Source: Crocinitomicaceae bacterium (GTDB lineage Bacteria > Bacteroidota > Bacteroidia > Flavobacteriales_D > Crocinitomicaceae). Taken from it: DNA of 64,000 bases. How positions within the stretch are numbered: position 1 is the stretch's first letter; the number at the start of each line of letters is the position of its first letter. Under the pieces are notes generated by a model, which was not told where the DNA came from, made no database searches, and saw only the letters and a list, made by a program, of their open reading frames with translations. The translations under genes were made by a program, and so were the position numbers. This document shows, one piece after another, positions 25,881 to 35,095 of this stretch. The stretch covers positions 21,654-85,653 of the forward strand of contig JAKVAQ010000021.1 in NCBI GenBank assembly GCA_022447665.1, read 5' to 3'.

Positions 25881-27541
25881 CTACATTTCTATCAGTACAT
25901 CTAACAGGTTTTCAGACTTTTGAAGCTTCATTTTCTTGCGTATTCTTTTTCGCGCAATGAATACAGAATCAGGTTGAATATTTCGATAATTAACAATTTC
26001 CTTAGCGGATAGTTTTAATCGAATGAGTCCACAAAGCTCAATTTCGGAGTTCGTTAATTCGGGATATGTCGTTTTTAGTTTCTTATTGAATGATCGGTTT
26101 ATCTCCTCAATATTCTCAAACTGAAACTTCTGTTTCTCCTCGGTCATTAATTGAAAATTCAATTCATCAATTATCTTCTTGACACGAATTTTATCTTCTG
26201 CCTCCTCAAAGGTTTTGATAATTTTCTCTTTACACTCCTCCAACCAAGTGCGTTTCCTACGAATCTCCATAGAGATATCTATTAGATTTTGGCTTTGGAG
26301 TTGATTTTCGTATTCAAGTTGAGTTGATTTTAGCTTTTCATTCTCAAAGAGAGATTCTGTTAACTGTTTATTGATACTAACCGTTTCTAACGCTGCTTTA
26401 CGTTTGTTAGCACGATTGAATAGTACAACCACCAGAAACAAAAAGAACATAATTAAAAATGCTGTTAGGGTAATCCAAAATTGCACGGATACCTTTCTCT
26501 CCTTTTCAACCTGCTGTCTTTGCTGCTTCTCGAAACCTAGAGCCTCGTTCTTCTGATCCTCTAATAGTAAAAAGAAAAGTTCAAAAGCATAGTCTAGTAA
26601 TGCCTTTTCATAGAGCTTTGAAGAGACTCTGCTATTAATCAGCGCTTGATTAACTAGAGATAAATTCTCTTTGTCACCCATTGCCGTGTAGAGTAATATC
26701 TTCGCCTCCAATAAAATTTCGTTGAGTGCCTGGAATTTCCCTAAACGTATGTTCTTATTCCTTAAATCAATATTGGTAAGGATATCTTCAGCAGTTTTCA
26801 GCTCACCCATCTTGGTATAGGTGACTCCTTATCTTATTTGCGCCTGTAGGATCTTTTCCTTTTTTCCAGTCTAATATAAATCCTTTCATTTGTTTTGAAG
26901 CGTAGTAAAGCCTCTTCATAATTCCCCAAATTCAAAGCAATTAAACCATAGTTGTCATATATACTCCCGTAAAAAGCTGAGTCAGAATTCTCATCCACTA
27001 AAGATCTGATTGAATCAGCGGCCGAGATATAATGGTATGCGTTATCGTAATCCTCAGCCATAATATAAGTGTAGCCTATGTAATTGTACTGGGTAGAATT
27101 GCGGGAGACAGTTGACTATCAGAGCTATAAAGGATTTGACAAACGGTAATAATATATCGCCGAATCATATTGTTCTGCTGAGAAATAGACAAATGCCCTG
27201 AACGTTTGAATTTTATATTGCTCTCTACCGTCGAGATATGGTTTTGTAGCACCATCTACCAAGTTTATTACGCGATTGGACATTTTATAGGCTCCTACTT
27301 GCCTTAAAAACCGGGCAAATTCATAGTCCACAAAAATTTTCTCTCGTTGTGAAAGCGGCGATCTTCGTGACAGTTGCGCAATCATCGTATCAATATTTTG
27401 CTTGTCTTTTGAGGTTAATTCAAACGAAGAGGATTTTAACTCAAAATCAGAATCCACTATAATATCTTGAGAGAAAGAATGTACCTCAAGCAAGAACAAA
27501 AGCAGAAATATGTATCGGAATAAACTCAAAATATAGGTCAA
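25881..27541 (-). pseudogene. Decayed TPR-transmembrane-HTH regulator (LuxR-like C-terminus)
   Basis: Three pieces of one gene. Piece 1 (27541-27125) starts with a signal-like segment and TPR repeats. Piece 2 (27061-26834) continues in the same frame but three stop codons (TAG, TGA, TAG) lie between them; a shifted frame there reads YSSDSQLSPAILPS and looks more native, so two compensating indels are likely. Piece 3 (26810-25881) is in another frame; a run of six A at the end of piece 2 (LEKRK) would continue as KEKILQAQIR with seven, and then a TAA stop interrupts before GVTYTKMGEL. Piece 3 has more TPR, a membrane segment (VQFWITLTAFLIMFFLFLVVV), a coiled coil and a C-terminal HTH with LTNSEIELCGLIRLKLSAKEIV. 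Sequencing error cannot be excluded. Confidence 0.75.
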
Positions 27542-27786
27542 TGAATTGAACCTAGAAAGATCGTTAATTTCAATTTATTATGAAACGCTCTTAGATTAGA
27601 ATTTAAGGTTTCATTGAAATTCTAATGTGAATTCTTAAAAAAATTATTCTACATGTGGTAAATTTATAAGAAGTAATTACGGACTCAAGTTGTATCAACC
27701 AAACTCGGTTTAAAACTGAAGAAAAAAATCCCAATAAATGATACAACAACTTGCCGACATAAACTGTTAAAATATAAAATGTAATT

Positions 27787-28443
27787 ATGGATTCTAAATT
27801 AGTGAAAGAAGCGTTTGAGATTGAGTCAAAATCAGGAGAGTTATTAGATGAAGCAATGACAATTATTCATGGAGACTCGAATGACATTAACGGTCTTAAA
27901 CGAGATATGCATGACAAACTCCTTTCAATTAATACGATTGAGCGTATTTGCCTGAAGTACCGCTTGCGAATTTTGGACATTTCATATTTTAAAGGTGAGC
28001 TGCCACAAGAAGCAATAGATAAAGTTCAAGAAATAGAGAGCAAGTACAAAACAACACTTAAGCCACTTAAAATTATAGCACCAGGTCGTTTATTCGAGTT
28101 GGAAGACAGCGAGATTGACCCCATTTTATTGGCAGAAATTGAAGAAAACAAGTTTCTTTTCATTCACAAATGGGGAAACGAATTCAACTTCTTTAGAAAG
28201 GTAAGTTCGTTACCTGTGAGAAGTCCAAAAGCAATGGCTATATCATTAGGGTTTGTGGCCTTAACTTTTTCTATGCTAATAGCACTTGCAACGTATGATA
28301 TTCAAGGATTAAAGCCGATTGAATTTATTTTCGGAACGGCCATCATTTTCGTAGGCGTTGTTGGGTTTATGGTTTTCATTTGCCTAGCATTTAATTTTTT
28401 CCCTACAAGCATGATTTGGAGATCGCGTTATCTCGATCGCTAG
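27787..28443 (+). CDS. Membrane protein of unknown function with two C-terminal membrane segments
   Basis: 218 residues. Residues 1-150 are soluble and mostly helical. Two membrane segments follow at about 150-170 (AMAISLGFVALTFSMLIAL) and 178-203 (FGTAIIFVGVVGFMVFICLAF), with a short tail. The hydrophilic part gives no motif I recognise. It is separated from the decayed regulator by 245 bases and ends one base before the trpA stop of the convergent operon. Confidence 0.5.
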   Translation: MDSKLVKEAFEIESKSGELLDEAMTIIHGDSNDINGLKRDMHDKLLSINTIERICLKYRLRILDISYFKGELPQEAIDKVQEIESKYKTTLKPLKIIAPGRLFELEDSEIDPILLAEIEENKFLFIHKWGNEFNFFRKVSSLPVRSPKAMAISLGFVALTFSMLIALATYDIQGLKPIEFIFGTAIIFVGVVGFMVFICLAFNFFPTSMIWRSRYLDR

Positions 28444-28444
28444 C

Positions 28445-29200
28445 CTAACGCAAAGATTCAATAAAGGTATCTGCGCTTTCAGATGCCAAAGACTTTATAA
28501 AAGCGGAGCCTATAATGCCTCCGCTGAAGTGTTTTGTAGCGTCCTGAAACGAAGCGGCATCAGATATCCCAAAACCAACCACAACAGGGGTTTCAATGGG
28601 TCTTTCAGAGAAACTCTTGAGATTACTTTCAATATCTTCAGTACCGAATAGTGTGTTCGATCCGGTGATGTTTGATTTCGCCACAAGGTAGATGAAAGGG
28701 GAATTCTGTTGATCTATTAGTTTCAGGCGCTCTGCACTTACATCTGGCGTTACCATAAAAACCAATGGTACCTCGGCCGCTTCAAAAATGCTTTTGTACT
28801 TCTGAATATACACTTCTATAGGGAGATCGGGAATTAACACTCCATCTATTTTAGTTGATTTACAGAACTCTGCAAACTTTTCAATACCAAATTGTAATAC
28901 AGGATTGAAATAGCCCATTAAAACAATTGGTAGGTCAGATGTTTCTCTTACCTGCTTAACTTGCTCAAAAAGTACTTCAATATTCATACCATTATTCAAA
29001 GCAATGGTTGACGCTTCCTGCACGGTTGGTCCATCAGCCATTGGGTCAGAAAAAGGCATGCCGAGTTCAATAAAATCAATACCCGACTTCTCTAATCGGG
29101 GTATTAGCTCCAAAGCAGAATCCTTCTTAGGATAGCCCGCCGGAAAATAAATACTCAATTTTTTATCTTTTGTAAGTGTAATTTTTTCTCTAAGGTTCAT
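28445..29200 (-). CDS. trpA: Tryptophan synthase alpha chain
   Basis: Cleaves indole-3-glycerol phosphate to indole and glyceraldehyde 3-phosphate. 251 residues, of family length. IELGMPFSDPMADGPTVQEAS holds the catalytic Asp and its partner Glu, and PVVVGFGISD and GGIIGSAFI form the phosphate site. The start overlaps the trpB stop at base 29200, so the subunits of the complex are made in a coupled way. It is the last gene of the operon; no terminator is visible before the convergent gene. Confidence 0.97.
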   Translation of the reverse strand: MNLREKITLTKDKKLSIYFPAGYPKKDSALELIPRLEKSGIDFIELGMPFSDPMADGPTVQEASTIALNNGMNIEVLFEQVKQVRETSDLPIVLMGYFNPVLQFGIEKFAEFCKSTKIDGVLIPDLPIEVYIQKYKSIFEAAEVPLVFMVTPDVSAERLKLIDQQNSPFIYLVAKSNITGSNTLFGTEDIESNLKSFSERPIETPVVVGFGISDAASFQDATKHFSGGIIGSAFIKSLASESADTFIESLR

Positions 29201-30375
29201 TATAAGTGTTTTAAATAAGTAGATAAATCTTTATCTCCTCTTCCTGAAAGGTTAAGGACGACTGTTTTTCCTTGGATATCTAATCTTTCCAATGCAGCAA
29301 TGGCATGTGAGGTTTCCAAGGCCGGAATTATTCCCTCTAACCTACTGAAAGACAAACCTGCTGAAAGTGCTTCATTATCAGTAATCGCAATGGATTGTAC
29401 TCGTTTAGAATGAATTAAATGAGCATGCATGGGTCCGATTCCAGGATAGTCTAGTCCCGCCGAAATAGAATAAGGTTCTACAATTTGGCCATCCTTTGTT
29501 TGCATGAGCAAGGTTTGAGAACCATGAATTACTCCAATCGTTCCAAGCACTGAAGTTGCCGCACTCTGACCGGAATCTACCCCTCTTCCAGCCGCTTCTG
29601 CAGCTATCAATTGCACATCGGAATCTATAAAATGGTAAAATGCTCCAGCCGCATTACTTCCTCCTCCAACACAAGCCACCACCATGTCTGGGTTCTCCTT
29701 ACCCGTTTTCTCCAAAAGTTGTTTTTTTATCTCATCTGAAATTACTGATTGAAAATAGGCCACCATTTCTGGATAAGGGTCTGGACCTACCACTGAACCA
29801 ATGATATAGAATGTATCGTCTACGTTAGCTAACCAGTCGCGAATAGCTTCGTTAGTGGCATCCTTTAGTGTTTTACTTCCACTCTCTGCAGCTCTTACCT
29901 CTGCCCCCAACATTTTCATGCGACCTACGTTAGGCTTTTGGCGCTCAATGTCTATGGCTCCCATATACACAATACACTCCAAGCCCATTAATGCGCAAAC
30001 AGTTGCAGTGGCCACACCGTGCTGTCCTGCACCGGTCTCTGCTATAATCCTCTTCTTGCCCATTCGCTTGGCCAATAATATTTGACCAATAGTATTGTTC
30101 ACTTTATGTGCTCCAGTGTGGTTAAGGTCTTCCCTCTTCAGATAGATCCCGGCCTGAAGCTTTTCCGATAAATTTTTGGAATAATACAAAGGCGTTGGTC
30201 TCCCCACATAATCTGCTAATAAGGCTTTAAACTCTGCTATAAATTCGGGTTCTGAAGAATAATACAAGAAAGCATTTTTTAGCTCCTCTACATTCTTACG
30301 CAACATTTCAGGGATAAAAGCTCCGCCGAAATCTCCGTAAAACCCATGCTCATCTGCTATTGGTGAATACTTCAT
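29200..30375 (-). CDS. trpB: Tryptophan synthase beta chain
   Basis: Joins indole and serine to form tryptophan using pyridoxal phosphate. 391 residues. The cofactor lysine is in [12 protein letters not shown], with [13 protein letters not shown] and the glycine-rich GGGSNA phosphate-cofactor loop nearby. Ends with LSGRGDKD. The gene overlaps trpF by four bases and trpA by one, keeping the alpha-beta pair coupled. Confidence 0.97.
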   Translation of the reverse strand: MKYSPIADEHGFYGDFGGAFIPEMLRKNVEELKNAFLYYSSEPEFIAEFKALLADYVGRPTPLYYSKNLSEKLQAGIYLKREDLNHTGAHKVNNTIGQILLAKRMGKKRIIAETGAGQHGVATATVCALMGLECIVYMGAIDIERQKPNVGRMKMLGAEVRAAESGSKTLKDATNEAIRDWLANVDDTFYIIGSVVGPDPYPEMVAYFQSVISDEIKKQLLEKTGKENPDMVVACVGGGSNAAGAFYHFIDSDVQLIAAEAAGRGVDSGQSAATSVLGTIGVIHGSQTLLMQTKDGQIVEPYSISAGLDYPGIGPMHAHLIHSKRVQSIAITDNEALSAGLSFSRLEGIIPALETSHAIAALERLDIQGKTVVLNLSGRGDKDLSTYLKHL

Positions 30376-30968
30376 TTTAATTGTGATTTAAATTCTTTTA
30401 ATAATTCTGTTTTTTTTACTCCTGGACTTGATTCAAAGGCAGAGTTTACATCGATTCCGTAAAGTTTTGGATGGTCTAATTCATTAATGGCTTTTACATC
30501 ATCTGGGCCTATTCCTCCGCTCAATAAAAAAGGTTTTTCCTGCGTGTAATTTTCAAGAATCTTCCAATTGAATTTCACCCCATTCCCACCAAACTTCTTC
30601 CCTTTGGTATCAAACAAAAAATAAGTGGCGGAAGAATAATCTCGGCAACAATTAAAGTCGAAGGTCTCGTTCACTGAAAAGGCCTTAATCGTCTTTACCT
30701 CCTTAGCCACAGCATTCAACGTCTTAGGTGTTTCATTCCCATGCAATTGCGCATAATCTAGGTCATACTTTTTACACGTAGCAATTACATTGTCAGGTGT
30801 TTCATTCACAAAGACCCCTACCCTTTTTGCTCCGTTCTTTCTTTTAGGAATTTGCTTTACATACCTTGATGATCCAGGATAGAATATGAATCCTACAAAA
30901 TCTACCCCTAAAGCATCGATGGCCATGGCATTTTCCGAATATTTCAGTCCACAACATTTTAGGCGCAT
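30372..30968 (-). CDS. trpF: Phosphoribosylanthranilate isomerase
   Basis: Isomerises phosphoribosylanthranilate to its carboxyphenylamino-deoxyribulose form, the step between TrpD and TrpC. 198 residues. The N-terminal [12 protein letters not shown] has the catalytic cysteine, and YAQLHGNE, the aspartate of [14 protein letters not shown] and [11 protein letters not shown] are family motifs. It is a separate gene here, not fused to trpC as in enterobacteria. Overlaps trpC by 10 bases. Confidence 0.95.
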   Translation of the reverse strand: MRLKCCGLKYSENAMAIDALGVDFVGFIFYPGSSRYVKQIPKRKNGAKRVGVFVNETPDNVIATCKKYDLDYAQLHGNETPKTLNAVAKEVKTIKAFSVNETFDFNCCRDYSSATYFLFDTKGKKFGGNGVKFNWKILENYTQEKPFLLSGGIGPDDVKAINELDHPKLYGIDVNSAFESSPGVKKTELLKEFKSQLK

Positions 30969-31744
30969 GTCGCAAAGTTTTCAGGTGATTTTAAACTTCT
31001 AATTTCAGTTCTAAAGCGTGGCTCCTTTAACAAAGATTCTCCGATTAAACATCCATTAAATCCAAGCTCGTATAATTCCTCTATTTCATCCAAAGATTTA
31101 ATTCCGCTTTCCGCAATTTTAAAGGCATTCAATGGTAAGTATGGAAGAAGCGTCTTACAATTTTCGATAGATGTTTCAAGTGTATCTAAGTTCCTATTAT
31201 TAATACCAATAATATCGGCTGAGCTAGGAACCTTAAACAACTCTTTTTCAGAATGGAATTCAACGAGTACTTCTAAGTTTAATGATTGCGCGATTTGGCA
31301 TAAGTACTTCACATGATAGCTGTCCAATACCTCTGCGATCAAAAGAACTGCATCTGCACCAAAAGCCTTGGCTTCGAACAATTGAAACTCATCAATAATG
31401 AAGTCTTTTCTTAGAATTGGTACGCCATATTTACGTGCCGCTTTTAAATCTTCTACTTGTCCTTTAAAAAAGTGCTGATCGGTTAAAATAGATAGGGCAC
31501 TTACATTATTCGACATGTAATCACCTAATACTTCATCAATACCCGCAGAGGTTATGTGACCTGCCGAAGGTGAACTTCTTTTATATTCTGCGATGATGCC
31601 TGTACCTTTAATCAGCGCCTTTTTGAGAGATCGTCGTTCTTCTTGATACAATTCAAAATCAACGAGTTCTCGAATCGTATACTTGCGTTTTGACTCGATT
31701 ATCTCTGAACGTTTTTTCTCTATTATTTCATTCAACAGTTTCAT
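30959..31744 (-). CDS. trpC: Indole-3-glycerol phosphate synthase
   Basis: Closes the indole ring from the carboxyphenylamino sugar phosphate. 261 residues from the ATG at 31744; a TTG at 31750 would add two. Motifs AEYKRSSPSAG, ILTDQHFFKGQ, LRKDFIIDEFQ and GINNRNLDTL are conserved, with the catalytic lysines and glutamates in place. Its start lies 17 bases inside the end of trpD, a sign of coupling. Confidence 0.96.
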   Translation of the reverse strand: MKLLNEIIEKKRSEIIESKRKYTIRELVDFELYQEERRSLKKALIKGTGIIAEYKRSSPSAGHITSAGIDEVLGDYMSNNVSALSILTDQHFFKGQVEDLKAARKYGVPILRKDFIIDEFQLFEAKAFGADAVLLIAEVLDSYHVKYLCQIAQSLNLEVLVEFHSEKELFKVPSSADIIGINNRNLDTLETSIENCKTLLPYLPLNAFKIAESGIKSLDEIEELYELGFNGCLIGESLLKEPRFRTEIRSLKSPENFATCA

Positions 31745-32732
31745 ATGCAAGGCTTAATAGTTTTTCTAAATTTTTATATCCGTTATTGATCAATGCTTCA
31801 TGCGCTTCTTCATAAGCATCTGTGAAGGACTTTTCCGGGGTAAAGCATTGAATACCCAGAGCTGCGTTGGCTAGTACGGCTGAAGTTTGAGCACGCGTTC
31901 CAGTTCCTTTTAAAATGTTCACTAGAATCTCAGCTGACTCCTCCACTGTTTCTCCCCCGGCTAAAGCTTCTTGGCTCAGATTCTCCAAGCCTAAATCACT
32001 TGGTGAGATTTGCTGAGAATATCCGTTCGTACTCAAGAGAAAACCCGAAGTTAAACTCACTTCATCATAACCATCCAATCCATGTATTACCTTGTAATTT
32101 GCACGTTCTTTACTCAGTATCTCTTGATAAACCCTTACCAACTTCTGGTTAAAAACCCCAGTTAATTGGTATTCTGGTTGCACTGGATTTAAAAGCGGCC
32201 CTAAAAAGTTAAAGAAGGTGCTTACCCCTAAACTTCTTCGAATATTCGCCACCGCTTTTAGGGCTGGGTGAAACAATGGTGCGTGTAAAAAGCAAATATT
32301 ACATTCATCTAATTCCTGCTGAAGTTTGTCAGAATCTGGCGAAAAACGGTACCCTAATTGCTCTAACACTGTGGATGAACCACAATTTGAAGACATTCCA
32401 TAATTCCCATGCTTAATGACTTTATACCCTGCCGCTGCGATTACTAATGCTGCCGTTGTTGAGATATTAAATGTGTTTTTGCCATCTCCTCCTGTGCCGC
32501 ATACATCGATTGCATTTTTAGGGGATAAATTAGGCTTGGTAGCCATTTCCATTAGCACCTTTCTAAATCCTTGAATTTCATTCACAGAAATAGGTCGAAT
32601 GCTAAGCGTCGTAATGGCTGCCACTATTTGCGTTTCTGTAGCCGTTTGATGAATAATATGGTTCATCAACTCCTCCGCTTCCTCGTGCGAAAGCGAAATA
32701 CCACTATGCAATTTTTGAAGTAACTCTTTCAT
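31728..32732 (-). CDS. trpD: Anthranilate phosphoribosyltransferase
   Basis: Transfers the phosphoribosyl group from PRPP to anthranilate. 334 residues. The PRPP-binding loop CGTGGDGKNTFNIS and KHGNYGMSSNCGS are typical, as are FFNFLGPLLNP and the helical N-terminal domain. It overlaps trpG by 29 bases, in keeping with tight coupling along the whole operon. Confidence 0.97.
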   Translation of the reverse strand: MKELLQKLHSGISLSHEEAEELMNHIIHQTATETQIVAAITTLSIRPISVNEIQGFRKVLMEMATKPNLSPKNAIDVCGTGGDGKNTFNISTTAALVIAAAGYKVIKHGNYGMSSNCGSSTVLEQLGYRFSPDSDKLQQELDECNICFLHAPLFHPALKAVANIRRSLGVSTFFNFLGPLLNPVQPEYQLTGVFNQKLVRVYQEILSKERANYKVIHGLDGYDEVSLTSGFLLSTNGYSQQISPSDLGLENLSQEALAGGETVEESAEILVNILKGTGTRAQTSAVLANAALGIQCFTPEKSFTDAYEEAHEALINNGYKNLEKLLSLAYETVE

Positions 32733-33297
32733 TTTTTCTTTGGTTTACATGGGTTAAAAAATTCTTTATCATCGTTTCTCCTTCAGGAGTTAATATTGAT
32801 TCTGGGTGAAATTGGAATCCATAATGCGGTTTTCCATGAATCGCTAAAGCCATTACATGATCATCTGAAAAGGCCGTGAACGCTGCATTCGATGCCTGTT
32901 CATTTTTCACTTCCCATGAATGGTATCGTGCGCCTTGAAAGGTTTTAGACACATCCTCAAAAAGGAAAGATCCGTCATGCTCTATTTCAGTTTGAACACC
33001 GTGTAGCGCTTCTTTTGGCTGTACAAGTTCTAATCCGTTCACCTGGGCTATTGCCTGCATTCCTAGACAAATACCCAGCATTGGAAGGGAATCATTTTCA
33101 CGTACAATATCCAATAATCTTCCAGCATCTTTCGGTAAACTTGGTCCTGGTGATAGCACAAGCCCATCATACTTCTGCGCATCTATGGGCTTTATTTTGT
33201 CATTTCTTAATACGTTTACCTCAGCTCCTACCTTTACCAATAAAGCTTTTAGATTGTGGGTAAAGGAATCGTAATTGTCAATTAATAAGATGTTCAT
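32704..33297 (-). CDS. trpG: Anthranilate synthase component II (glutamine amidotransferase)
   Basis: Supplies ammonia from glutamine to TrpE. 197 residues, a single-domain class I amidotransferase. The nucleophile Cys77 sits in LGICLGMQA, with the histidine and glutamate in FQFHPESILT, and LSPGPSLP is the usual oxyanion-side loop. It could also serve folate synthesis (pabA) if no other copy exists, but its place in the operon says TrpG. Confidence 0.96.
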   Translation of the reverse strand: MNILLIDNYDSFTHNLKALLVKVGAEVNVLRNDKIKPIDAQKYDGLVLSPGPSLPKDAGRLLDIVRENDSLPMLGICLGMQAIAQVNGLELVQPKEALHGVQTEIEHDGSFLFEDVSKTFQGARYHSWEVKNEQASNAAFTAFSDDHVMALAIHGKPHYGFQFHPESILTPEGETMIKNFLTHVNQRKNERVTSKIA

Positions 33298-34679
33298 ATC
33301 ATTTCATTTGCAAGTGAAATAGCTGACTCAACAGCTCCCACTTTGTTATAGATTTCTTCTAATTCTGATTGTGGCACAGAATCTTTCACAATCCCTGCTC
33401 CAGCTTGGTAATTCAATGTTCCTTCGTGTGCAAAACATGAGCGTATTACAATGGCCGTATTCAAGTCTCCATTAGGAGAGAAATGACCTACGATGCCGCC
33501 ATAGTAGCCTCTGTTTTCATGCTCATACTCATCAATCAACTCCATAGCTTTGTATTTTGGAGCACCGCTCAGTGTTCCGGCAGGGAAGGTCATCGCTAAG
33601 GTTTCTAAGTTGAATCCTTCTTTTGCCTCTGCCTTGCCCGTAACTTTCGAAACCATGTGAATCACGTGCGAGAATTCTTGAATTTCCTTGAATTGGTTCA
33701 CTTCCACATCAGTACATGAAACATTTAAATCGTTTCTTGCCAGGTCTACCAACATGTTATGTTCTGCATTTTCCTTAGGATCATTTTTTAATTGCTCCAT
33801 TAGTGCAAGGTCCTCTTCCTTTACACCAGTTTTCTTCATGGTTCCGGCGATCGGGTGAATTTCAGCTACTCCATTTTTAATGACTAAATGAGCTTCTGGA
33901 GACGCCCCCAATAATATAGCCGATTGAAGATTTAAGTAGAACATGTATGGAGAAGGATTTATGCTTCTCAAGGCGCGGTAAACCTGAAACTCATCTCCTT
34001 CATAGTTTTGAGAAAAACTTCTAGAAAGCACCAATTGAAATACATCTCCGTAAGCGATGTTCTCCTTTGCTTTTCCAATTAATTCTAGGAAGGTATCCGG
34101 CTCAATATTCGTGTTGCGTTCTGAGTTTACCTGAAAGTGCGATTGAATAGAGAAGTTGATACGAAGATGATCTAAAATCATGTTGAAATTTGGTTCCTTC
34201 TCTTCAAAATCATTGATCAATACCTCAATCTCATTGGTGAAATTATCAAATATTAGAACGAATTCGTAAGCGTTGAGTAATACCTCAGCAGATTTGGTAA
34301 ATCTGTTACGTGTCTTGAAGTGAATGTCTTCCATTAACGGAATAGCATCGTATCCAATAACACCAAAGAGTCCGTTCAATGCAGCCTTTTCTTTGTTTAC
34401 AAACTCATAACCATTAAGCAGGTCTTGTACCTCAACAATTGAGTTCACTTCTTTTTTTTCGATGAAGCCTAAACGGTCGGTTAATTCAAGTTTTCTGTTT
34501 TGAACTTTTAGGGAAATAATAGGATTTCCACAGATGAAAGACTTGGAGTTTTTACGGTCATGATAGTCCGAACTTTCAAAGAGCGATACTGCCTCAAACT
34601 CATCGCGAAGCTTGTTGAAAGCCGCTATGGGCGTGAGATGATCGGCTATTATTTTTTTACTATGTGTATAAATTTTCAC
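33294..34679 (-). CDS. trpE: Anthranilate synthase component I
   Basis: Makes anthranilate from chorismate with ammonia from TrpG. 461 residues, normal length. The N-terminal LFESS at 33-37 corresponds to the LLESS element that binds feedback-inhibiting tryptophan. Chorismate-site motifs follow: NPSPYMFYL, LGASPEAHL, HPIAGTMKK, ARNDLNVSC, GTLSGAPKYKAMELID and YQAGAGIVKDS. First structural gene of the operon, behind the leader peptide at 34762-34824, and so controlled by attenuation by inference. Overlaps trpG by four bases. Confidence 0.97.
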   Translation of the reverse strand: MKIYTHSKKIIADHLTPIAAFNKLRDEFEAVSLFESSDYHDRKNSKSFICGNPIISLKVQNRKLELTDRLGFIEKKEVNSIVEVQDLLNGYEFVNKEKAALNGLFGVIGYDAIPLMEDIHFKTRNRFTKSAEVLLNAYEFVLIFDNFTNEIEVLINDFEEKEPNFNMILDHLRINFSIQSHFQVNSERNTNIEPDTFLELIGKAKENIAYGDVFQLVLSRSFSQNYEGDEFQVYRALRSINPSPYMFYLNLQSAILLGASPEAHLVIKNGVAEIHPIAGTMKKTGVKEEDLALMEQLKNDPKENAEHNMLVDLARNDLNVSCTDVEVNQFKEIQEFSHVIHMVSKVTGKAEAKEGFNLETLAMTFPAGTLSGAPKYKAMELIDEYEHENRGYYGGIVGHFSPNGDLNTAIVIRSCFAHEGTLNYQAGAGIVKDSVPQSELEEIYNKVGAVESAISLANEMI

Positions 34680-34703
34680 TGTGTTTTCTTAAGTTTTGGG
34701 AAT

Positions 34704-34737
34704 AAAAAAAGCGGCTTACCTGAGTAGATAAGCCGCT
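34704..34737 (-). terminator. Attenuator terminator of the trp operon
   Basis: On the minus strand AGCGGCTTA / TAAGCCGCT with a loop of ten bases is followed by seven T. It lies between the leader peptide and trpE. The 5' arm and loop contain TTATCTACTC (34731-34722), which can instead pair with GAGTAGCATAA at 34772-34762 to form the antiterminator, one bulge allowed. Confidence 0.9.
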
Positions 34738-34761
34738 GAAATATTTAGATATACAAAAGGT

Positions 34762-34824
34762 TTATGCTACTCGCCAAAGTCGAGTAAGCCACCAAAATTT
34801 TGTATTTAAATTCAAATATGTCAT
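34762..34824 (-). CDS. trpL: trp operon leader peptide (attenuation control), 20 residues
   Basis: An ATG at 34824 opens MTYLNLNTKFWWLTRLWRVA, with tryptophan at codons 11, 12 and 17 and phenylalanine at 10. The end of the coding part overlaps a hairpin TACTCG / CGAGTA (34786-34768) that corresponds to the 1:2 pause structure. A ribosome stalled at the double tryptophan would cover strand 1, free strand 2 to pair with strand 3 and prevent the terminator. With enough tryptophan it would reach the stop, block strand 2 and let the terminator form. The whole set, found by reading, is a textbook attenuator. Confidence 0.88.
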   Translation of the reverse strand: MTYLNLNTKFWWLTRLWRVA

Positions 34825-34842
34825 TGCGTTAGATCGCTGGCA

Positions 34843-34874
34843 CAAAGTTCTGCAATTTTTTTTCTTATTTCCAA
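34843..34874 (-). promoter_or_regulatory. Promoter of the trp operon: TTG and GAACTTTG
   Basis: On the minus strand TTG (34874-34872) is followed after 21 bases by GAACTTTG (34850-34843), one change from TAnnTTTG. Spacing is identical to that at the glutamine synthetase promoter. Start near 34838, about 14 bases before the leader ATG. Confidence 0.55.
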
Positions 34875-34965
34875 CAAAAAAATAAAATAAATTTCTATTT
34901 AAATGATTTACAGTATTTTAAAATTTATTTTGAATTTATTTCTCAATTATTGAACAAAATTACCA

Positions 34966-34973
34966 TAGCTTTG
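34966..34973 (+). promoter_or_regulatory. -7 promoter element (TAGCTTTG) of the aromatic-leader operon
   Basis: Exact TAnnTTTG. Transcription should begin about 4-6 bases later, almost at the leader ATG at 34978, so the leader mRNA may be leaderless or nearly so. No -33 TTG at 21 bases is present. Confidence 0.55.
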
Positions 34974-34977
34974 TGTT

Positions 34978-35022
34978 ATGTATTTAACGGCAAGAAACTT
35001 TTGGAACTGGTTCAGGACTTAA
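34978..35022 (+). CDS. Aromatic amino acid leader peptide upstream of DAHP synthase-chorismate mutase, 14 residues
   Basis: ATG at 34978 opens MYLTARNFWNWFRT, with the cluster F-W-N-W-F at codons 8-12 and a tyrosine at codon 2. The aromatic density in so short a frame, its position directly behind a promoter and 31 bases ahead of a Rho-independent hairpin mark it as an attenuation leader. The codons would sense charged tRNA for both phenylalanine and tryptophan, suiting control of the common first enzyme of the aromatic pathway. Confidence 0.85.
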   Translation: MYLTARNFWNWFRT

Positions 35023-35053
35023 TGGTCTCGGGTCTTTCTATATAATAATATTT

Positions 35054-35080
35054 AGTCTCCGAGTCGGGGACTTTTTTTTT
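35054..35080 (+). terminator. Attenuator terminator ahead of DAHP synthase-chorismate mutase
   Basis: AGTCTCCG / CGGGGACT (one G-U pair) with a loop of three bases and eight or nine T. It sits 16 bases before the ATG at 35096. The alternative CTCGGG (35027-35032) pairing with TCCGAG (35058-35063) would prevent it. Confidence 0.85.
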
Positions 35081-35095
35081 GCCAAAAAGATTGTG

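Noticed and set aside
25881-27541. Programmed frameshifting or stop-codon readthrough for the TPR regulator
   Set aside because: Several different lesions are needed, including three nearby stop codons, and no slippery site with a downstream structure is seen.
34861-34965. A TrpR-like operator in the AT-rich stretch between the two leader promoters
   Set aside because: No clear palindrome is present in this stretch, which is mostly A and T; attenuation explains the control better.
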